The notes below the pieces were generated by a model, which searched no databases, was not told where the DNA came from, and was given only the letters and a program-made list of their open reading frames with translations. A stretch of 64,000 nt of DNA from Scilla litardierei. Lineage: Eukaryota > Streptophyta > Magnoliopsida > Asparagales > Asparagaceae. How positions within the stretch are numbered: position 1 is the stretch's first letter; each line of letters starts with the position of its first letter. The stretch spans positions 161,969,442 to 162,033,441 of the forward strand of contig CM061132.1 in the NCBI GenBank assembly GCA_030789695.1, written 5' to 3'. Positions 51,421-62,950 of the stretch are shown here, piece after piece. The position numbers were made by a program, and so were the translations under genes.

Positions 51421-52345
51421 TATAGCCTATATATAGGCATGTAATCTTTTTTATTTGAAGAGTTTTGTGAGATTGAATCCACTCACCTAGGAAAGGTCTA
51501 ATTTGAATATGAATCAAAATCCTTGGTCAGAAGCGTTGGAATCTTAATCCCCAATTGTTCTCCCATAAATTTTCTCTAATTTTCCAATTATTCATTTGGT
51601 CTACATCACCAATTTAACATACATGATAAAATACATCAATACCACTTACCTGGCTTATTGGTAGTATTTGGATATTGTCATTGAGAAAAACTGTAACCAT
51701 TTAGTTTTTTCTTGACTTGAGATTTCCAATATTCAATGATGAGAATTGATGTATGCAATTGGCTACAATTTAAGGGTGTTACTAGAGAAACGATAGAAAC
51801 TATCATTTCAGGGAAATAAGGGCAACATATTGATGGAAAAAAAATTCTACTTGGAATAGAAAAGTTCAATCTCTTGCTTTAATGATTTGGATTTTGGCAT
51901 CCATTAAAACACTAACAAAATCAAAGAATTATTTTCTTAAAAAGTCAGAAAAATTCCTGCCTTACATGTACATCGAAACAACCAATTAAGATTTTTCCTG
52001 AAACAAAAGGATTGATTTCCAATCAGTTGCCTGATTTAAAGGACCTAATACAGCCCATTTTAATAGAAACCAATCATAACCACGCAATGGATCCTTCGGT
52101 TTGATGTTTATTCCTATTTTGACACCTAATGATGCACAAAAATCGGATTTGTTAAACCCGGTAAATTGAACGCAACTTGAAAACTTGAACCAGAACCAGA
52201 ACCCAACCCAAATTTACAAGTATGGGTAGAGTCCTAAACATGTTTGGGTAAAATTTGGATCAAACTTGCTAACCCGCAAAAAGAGGTTCAAGTACGGATT
52301 TGCTTGCTTAACCCGATTTGACCTAAATCTTACCCACTATGCGCA
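51421..52345. other. Repeat debris, no gene
   Basis: The start (to about 51607) seems to continue the LTR-like sequence cut at 45079. At 52140-52340 a segment rich in aacccg/acccgaac motifs (cccggtaaattgaacgc, ccagaacccaacccaaattt) resembles one end of a hAT derivative like hAT-A. It is cut at about 52345 by gypsy-3. The open frame 51678-51869 on the minus strand has no recognisable domain. Confidence 0.4.
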
Positions 52346-52347
52346 CG

Positions 52348-52807
52348 CTTTACGGACGTCACGACATTGCCTAGTTGGTGCTTATTTGGCACATGAGGTG
52401 TCATTCTCTATAGAGTTCATACGGGCACTCTTGTAAATATTGTATTAAGAATGTTCTTGGATATTCATGTGTATTCTTTAAAGAAGGAATTTAGTGTAGA
52501 ATAATGGGAAAGGTTCTAGAGACACTTACTTAGCCATTGGATAATGTAAGACTCTAAAAGCCTAATCACCATCATTAATTGTAAGAGAGCCTCACCTATA
52601 AAAAGAGACAATGGGAGGTCATTTGTATCCAACAAAAGTTGCAAGCAATAGAAGCAAAGGCATTCTCCACTTTCAAGTTCTCTCTTGTGTTCTTGTATGA
52701 GTTTGAGAGTTTGAGAGAAGGCTGACATAGCAATTCTAAGAGAGAGCGTGAGATAAGTGCAGCACGTGATTGAGATAGTCAAGTAGCTAAACAATCTGCT
52801 CGTGACA
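52348..52807 (+). repeat. gypsy-3 5' LTR
   Basis: It matches 58485-58955 along nearly all its length. TATA-like ctataaaaagag is at 52588-52599 (ctataaatagag in the 3' LTR), a plausible promoter. The LTR ends cgtgaca. The gag start codon follows only 17 bases later and no standard initiator-Met primer site is visible between. Confidence 0.8.
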
Positions 52808-52824
52808 GTTGGTGTGACTTCGAG

Positions 52825-53960
52825 ATGGCAAAGGGCATCACTAGGCCGCCTCGCAGGGAGAAGTCTAGGGACATCATGTCAGCGTTCGAAGCATGGCTGG
52901 GCAAGACGGAGCACACCGTGGCTAAGACGAAGGATCGGTTTGAGGCCATAGAGAAAAGCATCAAGGAGCTAAGGTCCGGGAGGGACGAGCTTCGGGAGGA
53001 GATGCTAACAGTCTTGAACTCGATTGTCGACATGCTCCAAAAGAGAGACGATCTCTTGGAGCAAAGGAATGCTACCCTAGAGGCTCAAGTGGAGGCTCTC
53101 ATGAATGAGTTGGACTTGCTCACGAGCAAGTTCAACCAACAAAAGATGGCGTAGGCAAGTGGAGCGGTCGTCGGCCATCACTTGTTGCCAAAGGTGGACA
53201 TTCCTAAACCAAAGCCTTACTGAGGTATGTGAGGTGCTTGGAAACTTGTTAACTTCTTTTGAAATATAGAAAAATATTCTGATGCTATAGGGATCAAGGA
53301 TGACGGTTCCAAGCTCCTCATGTCACATCTATAACTCCAAGATGTTGCTACGTTGTGGTGGCGTAAACGAAGCGACAATGTGAAAAGGGGATCATGCACC
53401 ATCAACACTTGGGAAGAAATCAAGTCGAAGATCAAGAAGCAGTTCTACCTGGAGAATGCTGAGAATGAAGCACGAGCTAAACTTCGATGCCTCACTCCGA
53501 AAGGCTCTACTAGTGACTATGTAAAGGAATTTTTAGAGCTACTTCTTAATATTTCAGACATGAGTGAGAAGAACTCACTCTTTACTTTCATGGATGACAT
53601 CGTAAGATGGGCTAAAATGAAGCTTCAGAGGCAGGGAGTCTAGACCATCGCCTAGGCTATGACGATTATGGAGAGCCTGATCGAGTTCAGGAAGATGGAC
53701 CCCGGCAAGCTAAAAGAGAAGAAAGTCAATTATGGCAAAGGTGGGAGAGAGAGAGAGAGAGAAACAGTCCAGAGATTTCAAACCTAAGCCAAACTAGTGG
53801 AAGTGAGTATTGAGGGAGCCAAAGAGGATCGCCGGAAGAAACTCCAATGCTACTTCTGTGAAGGTCCACACAAAGTTCGAGAATGTCCAACGAGGGCCAA
53901 TCTTGCGACCCTAATCTAGAAAAAAGAGAAGAAGCAACATGAAAAGATGCGGATGAACTC
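52825..53960 (+). pseudogene. gypsy-3 gag with coiled coil and zinc knuckle
   Basis: The frame 52825-53154 starts MAKGITRPPRREKSRDIMSA and has a long alpha-helical, probably coiled-coil stretch (IEKSIKELRSGRDELREEML, then QRNATLEAQVEALMNELDLL) ending QQKMA and a TAG. The gag core resumes at about 53230 (53353-53643 open: INTWEEIKSKIKKQFYLENA, ARAKLRCLTPKGSTSDYVKE). The knuckle CYFCEGPHKVRECP lies at 53850-53893. Internal stops (53154, 53643) mark it as defective. A (GA)n run is at 53746-53763. Confidence 0.8.
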
Positions 53961-53969
53961 ACTACGTCT

Positions 53970-55088
53970 TCTCAACGACATCCATGCCAAGGTGGATGAA
54001 GGGCCACTTGAGGCCAATGCACGTAGAGACGAAAATCGCTGGTAAACCCTTCAAAGCCCTCCTTAATACAGGTGCTTCCAACTTCTTGATTTCTGGTAGG
54101 GTGGCCAGAGATTTTTGCATCACGGTGACCAAAGAGAAGGGTACTATCAAAGCCGTCAACTCAGAGCCTACTCATGTCGTCAGCATGACATAGTAAATAT
54201 AAGTGAAAATGAGAGAATGGCCCAGGCCGGTGGACATGATGGTGATCGTGATAGATGACTTCGAGGTGGTCATCGGCTTGGAGTTTTTCGTGTTGGTTCC
54301 ATATGCTAGCACAATGTGCTTCCTCGAAGGTAAGGCTTGCATGATTCTAATACAAAGGGAGAAAGCATTGTCAAGCAAGATCATCTTGGCTATCCAACTT
54401 TCCAATGGGATTCGAAGGAATGAACCGACTTTCATCGCTACAGTGAAGATGGAGAAGGCCCAACTGAAAATGAGGTGGTCCTAAGGAGATCCAATCTATC
54501 TTGGAGAAGTACTTAGACGTTATGCCAGAGAAACTTCCTAGCAAGCTACCACCTAAGAGGGAGGTGAATCACAAAATCGAGTTGATGCCGGAGGCGCAAC
54601 TACCAGCGATGGGATCTTATCGGATTGCTCCACCAGAGTTGGAGGAATTTGGGAAGCAACTGAAGGACTAGCTGGATGCGAGGTACATCCGACCGTCGAA
54701 AGCTCCCTGTGGTGCACATGTACTCTTCCAAAAGAAGCACGACGGATCTCTTCGGTTGTGCATCAACTATCGAGCGCTTAACAAAGTCACGGTGAAGAAT
54801 AAGTATTCAATACCATTGGTGACAGACTTGTTCGATTTGCTAGGGCAAGCAAGGTGCTTCACCAAGTTGGACCTCGGGTCAAGATACTATCAAGTGTGGA
54901 TCGTCGAAGGAGATGAGCCAAAGATGGCATGTGTAACGAGGTACATGTCACATGAATTCTTAGTCATACCTTTGGACTCACAAATGATCCCGTAACTTTT
55001 TGCACGTTGATGAACAAATTGTTGGAGCCCTTCCTGGATCGCTTTGTCGTAGTTTACCTTGATGACATAATTATCTATAGCCGAGAGT
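53970..55088 (+). pseudogene. gypsy-3 protease and reverse transcriptase, first part
   Basis: Protease: VETKIAGKPFKALLNTGASN (about 54009), with DTGA changed to NTGA, so the catalytic aspartate is lost. Reverse transcriptase: YIRPSKAPCGAHVLFQKKHD (about 54685), then LRLCINYRALNKVTVKNKYS (about 54752), FTKLDLGSRYYQV, and after a frame slip the intact [12 protein letters not shown] (about 55049-55084). The hAT-like element begins five bases on. Several stops lie between the motifs. Confidence 0.8.
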
Positions 55089-56229
55089 CCAAGGTTTGAG
55101 GTTTCGGCCGATACCTTTGCGTATCGCTCGTATCGTATCGGTATCGGTGGGTAACGATACCGAAACTAGGGGTTAGTTTTGGTATCGGCCGATACTGAAC
55201 GGTATCGGCCAGTTTCGGCCGATACCGGCCGAAACTGGCCGATACCGTTCAATTTCGACCGAAACAGACCGATACCATTCAATATCAGTCGAAGACGGAG
55301 GAAGAAGAATGCGTAACTAATTAAAAATTCTCTAAAAACCCCAAAAAATTTCGTGAATCAATAGGTTGCAAAGAAATCTCGGTTAAAAGAGTGGAAAAAA
55401 CCCTAGGGTTTCGGCTTGAAAATGATGAAGAATTAGATGAAGAAGAGACAAACCAAAGAAAAAATTGCTGAAAAAAGAAGAAAAGAAGAAAAAGGAAGAA
55501 GATGAAAAAATTAAACTCACCGCATCGCGTCGCCGCCTCGACGAACACGCCTCCTTCCTCATTGCCCCACCTCGACCATGTAGCGTGAGAGAGATATAAA
55601 GCAAAGAGAGGGCCCGAGTCGCCTTTGTGGAGCAGCTGTGTTTTTTTAAAAAGGAAAACTTGTAAATAAGTGTATGTGCGTAGAGTAAAACAGTCGGTGC
55701 ACATATCAAGCGGATTTTTTTGTGGCAACCTTATAAATAAGTGGTATGTGCGCAAAGCAACGCCCAGCGATTTTTTGGCGAACTTGTAAATAAGTGGTTT
55801 CTACGCAATGTAAAACAGTGGGTGCGCAACGTAAGCTTTAGGATCTATTCATTTATCTAATATTTAGTATTTTAGTACCAAACTTTAGGTATTTAGTATT
55901 TGATATGATTACGAACTCAAATTTAATTTATCTATTTAGTTTTAGTATTTAATAGTATATGATTAATATTTTAGTTTGTTAAGTATTTAATAGTATTTGA
56001 TTGCTTTAGATTTAAGAATCTCCAAAACCATCACTGTGTGTATATAGTATCTACATATTTAAAGTATCTCCGAAACTGAAACCGAAACCCGAAACGAAAC
56101 TACCGAAACAAGCGATACGGACGAAACCGAAACTTGCTTCCGAAACCGCCGAAACAGGCGATACCGATATCGAAACCTAAATTTTGGAATGAACGATACC
56201 GAGACCGAAACCGAGACCTAAAACCTTGG
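55089..56229. mobile_element. hAT-like non-autonomous element inside gypsy-3 (hAT-E)
   Basis: The ends ccaaggtttgaggtttcggc and the complement of ccaaggttttaggtctcggt are inverted repeats. Flanking octamers ccgagagt (55081-55088) and ccgagaca (56230-56237) match at 6 of 8 positions, mainly ccgaga. Subterminal repeats are gataccg and cggccgaaac units (55105-55300 and 56075-56215). Excising the element and one duplication copy rejoins YSR to DISE, the normal gypsy sequence, so the borders are well supported. A minus-strand open stretch (55321-55755) has no transposase motif. Confidence 0.8.
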
Positions 56230-57180
56230 CCGAGACATCTCTGAGGATTAGGAACACTTGCGATAAGTGTTCGAGGCTTTTCGGAGGAACGAGCTCTACT
56301 TAAAGAGAGAGAAATGCTCGTTCGTACAGGAGAAAGTCGTGTTCGTGGGGCACGCCATCACGAAGGGCTATATCCAGATGGACCAAGGGAAGGTTCGGGC
56401 CATACAGGATTGAGAAACTCCCAATAAGGTGACAGAGTTGCGGTCGTTTCTCGGGTTGGCTAGCTACTATCAAAGATTCATCTGAGCCTATTCGGCTATC
56501 GTGGATCCATTGACGGATTTGCTGAAGAAGAATCGAGCTTGGAGCTGGAGCCTGAAATGCCAAAAAGTGTTCGAATTGTTGAAGAGGGCGGTGACGGAGA
56601 AGCATGTCATGTCTTCTAGACTTCAACAGGCAATATGAAATCCACAACGATGCGAGCGACTTTGCCATCAGAGGGGTGTTGATGCAAGATGGACACCACA
56701 TCGCATACGAGAGTCGGAAGCAAAATGACCGAACAACGGTCCACTGTTCAAGAGAAGGAAATGATGGCGGTGGTTCACTGCTTATGACTATGGAGGCACT
56801 ACTTACTTAGTTCCATATTTGTAGTAAAGACGGATAATTTACAACCAGCTACTTCCAAACTCAGAAGAAGCTTTCCCCCAAGCAAGCAAGGTGGCAATAC
56901 TTCTTGGTATAGTTCAACTATGTGTTGGAGTTTAAGTCGGGCCGAGCAAACTTGATGGCAGATGCGCTAAGTTGGAAGGCAGAACTTGTAGCTACGGTGA
57001 GCCGTCCACAAAGTTCATTGCTCGACCACATAAGAGAAGGCATAATGCAAGTTCCGACGACAAAGTCACTAGTAGAGTATGTCAAAATAGGAAAGACTCG
57101 GGAGTTTTGGCTTGAGGACGGCTTGCTCTACGCTAAAGGATCGCAGGCGTACATGCCATCATTTGGGAACTTATAGCGGG
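56230..57180 (+). pseudogene. gypsy-3 reverse transcriptase end and RNase H
   Basis: The frame continues from before the insertion: DISE, VFEAFRRNELYLKREKCSFV, FVGHAITKGYIQMDQGKVRA, LRSFLGLASYYQRFI. RNase H follows with FNRQYEIHNDASDFAIRGVL (56630), then MQDGHHIAYESRKQND, and FKSGRANLMADALSWKAEL (about 56932; usual ADALSRK). Stops at 56410 and 56483 and a shift near 56615 are present. Confidence 0.8.
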
Positions 57181-58455
57181 AAGTTCTCAAAGAGTGCCAT
57201 GACCCTTCATGGGTTGGGTATTCAAGAGTGCATCAGACATTATCACTACTCGAGGATGCATACTATTGGCCTCGCATGTGGGACAATATTGAGGCATACG
57301 CGAATACTTGTCTTGTGTACTAACAAGACAAGGTAAAGGAAAAAGCACCGACATAACTCCTCGACCCCTTTGTAGATTCCGAAGAGACAGTGGAAGAGCA
57401 TTTTCATGAACTTCATCATATGATTGCCCAATTCCGAAGGGTACAACATCATGGCGGTGATCGACAGATTCTCCAAGTACGTGATCTTCATTCAAGTACC
57501 AGCGAAGCGTCTAGCGGAGGTAGCAGCCCCACTATTCCTAAAGTACATGATGAAGTATTGGAGTCACTGAAGACCATTATGAGCCAAATGGATGCTCACT
57601 TCACGGGGAGATTTTGGTCGGAGCTCTTCTGATTGCTGAGATCTGACTTAAGCTTCTTTACCAGCTTCCATCCTCAAATGGATGACCAGATAGAAAAGGT
57701 GATTGTGTTACTGGAGGTGTACCTGAGGCACTCAACCAGCAAGATTGGGTGAAATTGCTGGATGTGGCGTAGTTTTCGTACAACCTTCAGAGGAGAAAGT
57801 CAACCGAAAAGAGTCGATTCGAGATCATGACGGGACAACAACCATTCACTACGAACATCATTGCTACGGGTTACAAGAAAAGTAATCCAGCACCTTATAA
57901 ATTTGCTAAGGGATGACAAGAACAAAACAAGTTGTCAAGCTCATGCCTTAGCAAGGCTGTGAAGAGAATGAAAAAGTGGGATGATAAGAAGAGAAGACAT
58001 GCAGAATACCAAGTGGGAGACTTGGTACTTCTCAAGATTGTGCCACTAAATTGACACAACAGACTACACAAAAGTCTGATAAGAAAGTATGAATGCCCAT
58101 TTCTGAACGTCAAAAGAGTGGGGAATGTAGCCTACAAGGTGGAACTTCCTTCAATCATCAAGTACCATTCGGTCTTCCATGTGAGTATGTTGAAGCCATA
58201 GCATGGAGATCCAGAGGACTTAAGCCGCATGAGGTTTTCTCGTGCGACTATAGAAGTACAGATGGAATTTGACAAGGAGGCCGAGGAGATCATTGCAGAT
58301 AGGGTGGGTTGGTAGGCCAACAACCATCCACGACTGGAGTACTTTATTAAGTGGAAGAGATTGCTGAAAAGCGAGAGCAGTTGGAAACATGCGAAAGCTC
58401 TATGGCAGTTCGAGAATTTGGTAAAGGAGTTTCGCAAGGAGAAGGCAAAGCGATG
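57181..58455 (+). pseudogene. gypsy-3 integrase and chromodomain
   Basis: HHCC region: LKECHDPSWVGYSRVHQT (about 57187) and YYWPRMWDNIEAYANTCLVY. The core reads YNIMAVIDRFSKYVIFIQVP (about 57449) and FTGRFWSELF (57600) with a lost segment between. The middle is frameshifted. Chromodomain: LEYFIKWKRLLKSESSWKHA, KALWQFENLVKEFRKEKAKR (about 58337-58455), directly before the stop TGA. The aromatic cage is partly preserved (Y/F, W, W). Confidence 0.75.
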
Positions 58456-58484
58456 AGGGTATCGCCGAGATAAGTGGAGGAGAA

Positions 58485-58956
58485 TGTCATGGGCGTCACG
58501 TTATCGCCTCGTCATCGTCTAGTTGGCGCTTATTTGGCACATGAGGTGGCATTGTCTAGAGAATTCCTAGTGGTACTCTTGTAAATATTGTATATAGAAT
58601 GTTCTTGAACATTCATGTGTATTCTTTAAAGATGAAATTTAGTGTAGAATAATAAGGAATGTTCTAGAGACTATTCTCTAGCCATTGGATCATGAAAGAC
58701 TCTAAAAGTCTAATCTCCACCATTGATTGTAAGAGAACCTCATCTATAAATAGAGACAATGTGAGATCATTTGTATCCAATAAGAGTTGCAAGCAATAGA
58801 AGTAAAGGCATTCTCCACTTCCAAGTTCTCTTTTGTGTTCTTGTGTGGGTGTGAGAGTTTGAGAGAAGGCCGACTTAGCGATTCTAAGAGAGTGTGTGAG
58901 CTAAGTGTCGCACGGGATTGGGATAGTCAAGTAGCTAATCAATCCGTCCGTGACAC
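58485..58956 (+). repeat. gypsy-3 3' LTR
   Basis: It starts tgtcatgggcgtcacgttat and ends ccgtgaca, close to the 5' LTR in sequence. Confidence 0.85.
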
Positions 58957-61092
58957 GCGCATGCAGACACAAATATTAGTTCTGACACTGGCTTTTCTCT
59001 CAGCAACTTCCAACTTTCAGCTTCCAGATTGCTCCCTCAATACGAGATTGGCCAGTCGCTCTCTCAAAATGAGATTGGCAAGCCTCCGGTGAGCTTCTCT
59101 CTGACGAGCTTCTCTTTGAAGAGCTAATTGAGACAATCGCACGGATCCTCCACTCATTTTCTTCATCAAATCAATTTTTTTTGATACTTAGCTCTGCTTG
59201 GGAGATCCTCATCCCTTAAATGCTCAAGACGGCCCTCCACTTCTACGACACTGTCCTCGACTCCTATATACATACTTCTATTCTTGACTTTGATCATCTT
59301 GCAATGTTCTTAGCTCTGATGTCACTATGACAAGAAGATTCAATTTTCCATCAAGTTCCAAATTATAATGTTAAAAAGATTCTATTTTTTAAATTAAATT
59401 TCAGATCATCAAGGTTTAAAAAAATTCTATTTTTACAATTTTTCAATCAACGCTGTTGAGTTCCTGTTGATCAACGGACTTCAAGTTTCTGAAGTTGGTT
59501 TCTGGCTTGCAAGGTCAGATTTATCAAGATCTTTCATGATGATGGGTGTAAATGCAATATGGGGTTTCAATGCAAATTGGTCTATGTTTATTATTCCTGT
59601 TTGAACTTCAAAAACTGAAGATTCTCGATCTCTTTTGGAAGTAAAATATTAGCGTATTGCAGCTGAATTTCAGCAGCCGACTGCTTTTTTGGGGCAAAAC
59701 ACAGCAGCAGAACTGCTGAAATTCAGCAGCGGCAGCCACAGTTTTCAGCACTAGACAGCAGCATGTAGCTGCTGAATTTCAGCAGCAATTGCCGCTGTTT
59801 TTAGTGGGTCAGCAGCTTTAGCTGCCACGTTGTGTTGTTTTGGGGCAAAACATAGCAGCAACTCTTTACCCCAATTCATGAATCATCTATTTGATATTAG
59901 TTTATTACTATTAAATGTATTTTTTAGTTGTTGGATTGTAATATTATGTGTTCTTTTCTTCAATGTTTTGCAGCCGAGGACCAAGAAGAAGATCAAGTAA
60001 ATGTTTTATTGGGTTGTGCACATCTTTCTAGGAAGCTCATTCGGTTTCCAGCAAATGAAGACTTGAAGTTATAAACTTATGTAATTTCTAATTTTCTATC
60101 TTTTATTTTTCTCTCCTAGGCAATTCGTCGCAATCCTATGCATGTAGTTTGCTTTAACATTCTACCAGCTTTATTAGTGAGTAGGAAAGATTGCTACTTG
60201 GATATTTTTGGAGTAGATGTACTTTTCATATTTTGATTTTGCATATGCCAGGGAAAGATTATTGTTTTTGTTTGGTTTCCTTTTAGTGCTGGTTGTATTG
60301 GAATAAGCATGTCGCCAAGAACCTTAGCATTATGATTTCTTATATTGTTGGTGAAAAATCTGGGGAAATGAATGCATCCTATGAATCATGCGGCGTGTGT
60401 TAATTTCTTTCTCAACTGAAGATTTGTGTTGGTTCTCTTCTGCATTGTTGATGTTGATGAGAGGTTATATTATATTATTTAAGCTTGAGTCATCATATCT
60501 AAACCTGGAAAACAGGTCAGGTCGGGTTTGGAAAGGAGTTTTAAGCCTGACCGACCTGTGAGTGTTCTCCTTCAAATCTAGCATGGCAAGTTGCCTGGGT
60601 TCAAGTTGGGATCAGGTTTCCATGGGCCCAGATGGCGTCATACAATTAAAGAACATTCTCTACTGATTGCAAGTTATAATAATGTCCAAATCATAGTCAG
60701 CACTTCAGGCACTAAGATTCACAAGAAGAATAAAGAAGAGTACCGACAAGTAGCACATTCTAGATATGGTTAATTATAGTAGTTACATTAAGTTACAACC
60801 AGCAATTGAACAACGATCACAAGCTACAATGATAAGAAAAAATAAAATAAAATTACCAACAAAACTAATTAGTTCTAAGGTTCTTTTCTCTACTCCGAAC
60901 CTACATATGTAACAATAACGTATCACAGTCGTTCATTACTGATTGAATGACTGTATTACATCAACCGTTATACATATGTGCATGACACTGCAGTTAAGGG
61001 GCTCCTGCCCCTTCATTGTACTCTGAGTTTCGTTAAAAAATCACTGCAAAAATATCAAAGCAAAATGTAGGGGCATGAGCCCCTTCCCTGTG

Positions 61093-61095
<3 letters not shown>
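58957..61095. other. Region without a recognised gene
   Basis: No SEC8 exon, transposase or RNA gene could be found. Between 59655 and 59835 agcagc and gctgaatttcagcagc-type palindromes recur (about eight agcagc copies), probably the subterminal part of an unknown DNA transposon. Around 60495-60620 there is caggtcaggtcgggtttgga, a hAT-like fragment. One short plus-strand stretch after an AG at about 59973 (EDQEEDQVNVLLGCAHLSRK) could be a captured exon, but no neighbour supports it. Confidence 0.4.

Positions 61096-61128
<33 letters not shown>
61096..61128. repeat. (CA)n microsatellite
   Basis: Sixteen CA dinucleotides in an uninterrupted run, followed by tatacatgcagg. Confidence 0.95.
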
Positions 61129-61134
<6 letters not shown>

Positions 61135-62560
61135 TGCAGGTGTAAGTGTAAAGAAAAAGAATAGTATGTATAATATAATATATGAGCACGTGTGTCAAAT
61201 GATGGCCCAAAATAGTACACTCCACAATTTTTTTTTGAATGATGGGATCTATTCAGTTTGTTTTCCACATCTAAAACCCAAATACACAGAAGATCTAGTA
61301 AGCCTTAAGCTTTTTGGTTGTTGAATCATCACTAAAACATGAATGTATAAAGCTTTTTCACATTTAGATCAATAAGCATAACATTTTGGATTCACTAGAT
61401 CTTTGTTGAATTCGGTGTTTATAATAGTAAGATAAAAATGGATTGAGTTTATCCATAAAAATAGAAAAAGCATCCAGTCACCTAATTGCATTCATCGTAT
61501 ATGACATGCATTGTTTTAAAAAAGCCCCACCAAAGAGGTCTTAGTGGCCACCCAGGCATGGGCTCTCTCTTAACCACCCGCGTAGGGCTTGGGCTCCCTT
61601 TCTAGGTGGAACAGTCGCCTAGACAGGCTAGGTGACCACATATGCTTCTCCTTGGATATCAAAATATTAAATGTAATAGTTATTTTATACATGTATTACT
61701 CTTGGTATGCTTTTTAGAATTTTAATATATTTCTTTAATTTTAAATGATCATATAATTTTAGATTCAAAAATACACATAGGTATTGCCTAAGCAAGTTTT
61801 TTATTGTTTCTTGTTTATGGTTGAAAGTTTGAATATTAAAATATTAAATGAAATATTTGTTTGTATCCCTTTATTTCTCTTGAAATAATATTTTTAAAAT
61901 TTTAACATATTTTTATCAGTCATACAAGTTTAGTTTTACTTATGGAAAAATACATCAGTCATCAACCATGCATCGGCCCCTATGCCATGGCCTAATGCCT
62001 CTGCCATTTCTTTTTAAAAACATTGATGTAATGGCCCCAAATTTTTTGTGGATTTTTCCTCCAATTTTTATATATTTCCTCTTTCTTTTTCTTATTTATT
62101 TTCTCTATTTGTTTATTTTTTTCTGTGCTTATGTTCTGTTTTTCCCCAAGGCCTAACCCCAAGCCCACACCCCACTCTTTCTCTCTTTTCTCTTTTCTTT
62201 TTCTTTCTTTCACGTCCCAAAACAACCCAGTGGCCCACAAAACTCATCCCCACTTAATTCCCTTACTATCCCCCTCACGTGATACCAACCCCTTTCTCTT
62301 TCTTTCTCTTATTCCTTCCGCGAGAAGAAAATCCCCGACAGCAGCCAGCTCCGAGCCCTCTCCCCACTTCACTTGACAACTGACACCCAATGAATCGTAA
62401 AATCAGGGGATCTCGCCACATAATCTCGCAGCCATTGACGAATTACCCTCCCAATCGAGCATTCTGGCACCGATCTCTCCCCCTCTCGCATGGCATCTCA
62501 GTCCCGAGGAATCTCATCCATTGTGGAAACCCCACGCCCCCCTCTATCCTCTTACATGCT
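61129..62560. other. AT-rich DNA with a hAT-like fragment, no gene
   Basis: At 61510-61640 the sequence tgttttaaaaaagccccacc and cgcctagacaggctaggtga resembles one end of hAT-D (ttaaaaa followed by CCTAG repeats). No matching right end was found. 62040-62220 is a pyrimidine-rich stretch whose long open frames are caused by composition. Confidence 0.4.
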
Positions 62561-62571
62561 CCACATGCCAT

Positions 62572-62636
62572 CTCTCTTTCTCTATAAATTCCTCTCTCTT
62601 TCTCTATAAATTCCTCTGAGAGCTTTTAGGGTTTTT
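62572..62636 (+). promoter_or_regulatory. Tandemly duplicated TATA-like region, possible promoter
   Basis: A 22-bp unit ending in tctctataaattcct occurs twice head to tail (62572-62593 and 62594-62615). It is followed by gagagcttttagggttttt, in which ttttagggttt resembles a telo-box. CT-rich sequence plus TATA is the usual layout of a plant core promoter with a pyrimidine patch. A transcript running to the right is possible, but no recognisable protein follows, so this remains a guess. Confidence 0.4.
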
Positions 62637-62950
62637 GGATTTTCAAAGGAAAAATATTTTTCTCAAAGAATTTTCGGTTTTCTTCTCGCTCTGAGTTTAG
62701 ACTTGGTGTTGGGATTTGATTTCGTTCGTTTTCACCTCTGTCCAGAGAAAAGAAGCTGCAGCAACTCAACAGCGAGGCGGCATATATCGGTGTTCGGTAA
62801 ATCTTTTGGGCTCCTTACAATTGGTCGTGACTACCTTGTGTTATGTCCTCTGTCTTGTCCCTCTATTGATGTTGGCTGTGGCTTTTAGTGTGGTTGGTGC
62901 TTTTTGGTGATGGCTTGGGGTTGGTCGTGGGTTGGTGATGGTGCTGGATG

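Larger units (their letters stand above)
52346..58956 (+). mobile_element. Ty3/gypsy chromovirus interrupted by a hAT-like element (gypsy-3)
   Basis: Direct repeats at about 52346-52807 and 58485-58956 are the LTRs. Gag, protease, reverse transcriptase, RNase H, integrase and a chromodomain follow in order. A gcgca at 52341-52345 and at 58957-58961 may be the 5-bp target duplication, but the LTR starts are not aligned well enough to be sure. The lineage is a chromovirus other than gypsy-1 and -2: LTR, leader and chromodomain differ. The insertion 55089-56229 splits the polymerase. Confidence 0.85.

Noticed and set aside
51678..51869. Candidate SEC8 exon on the minus strand ending near a gtaagtgg donor at about 51650
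   Set aside because: The translation does not match the SEC8 segment expected before RLEESF, and it contains no conserved block.
59973..60072. Possible exon after an AG, reading EDQEEDQVNVLLGCAHLSRK
   Set aside because: No neighbouring exon, domain or coding pattern supports it; kept only as a note in the region description.
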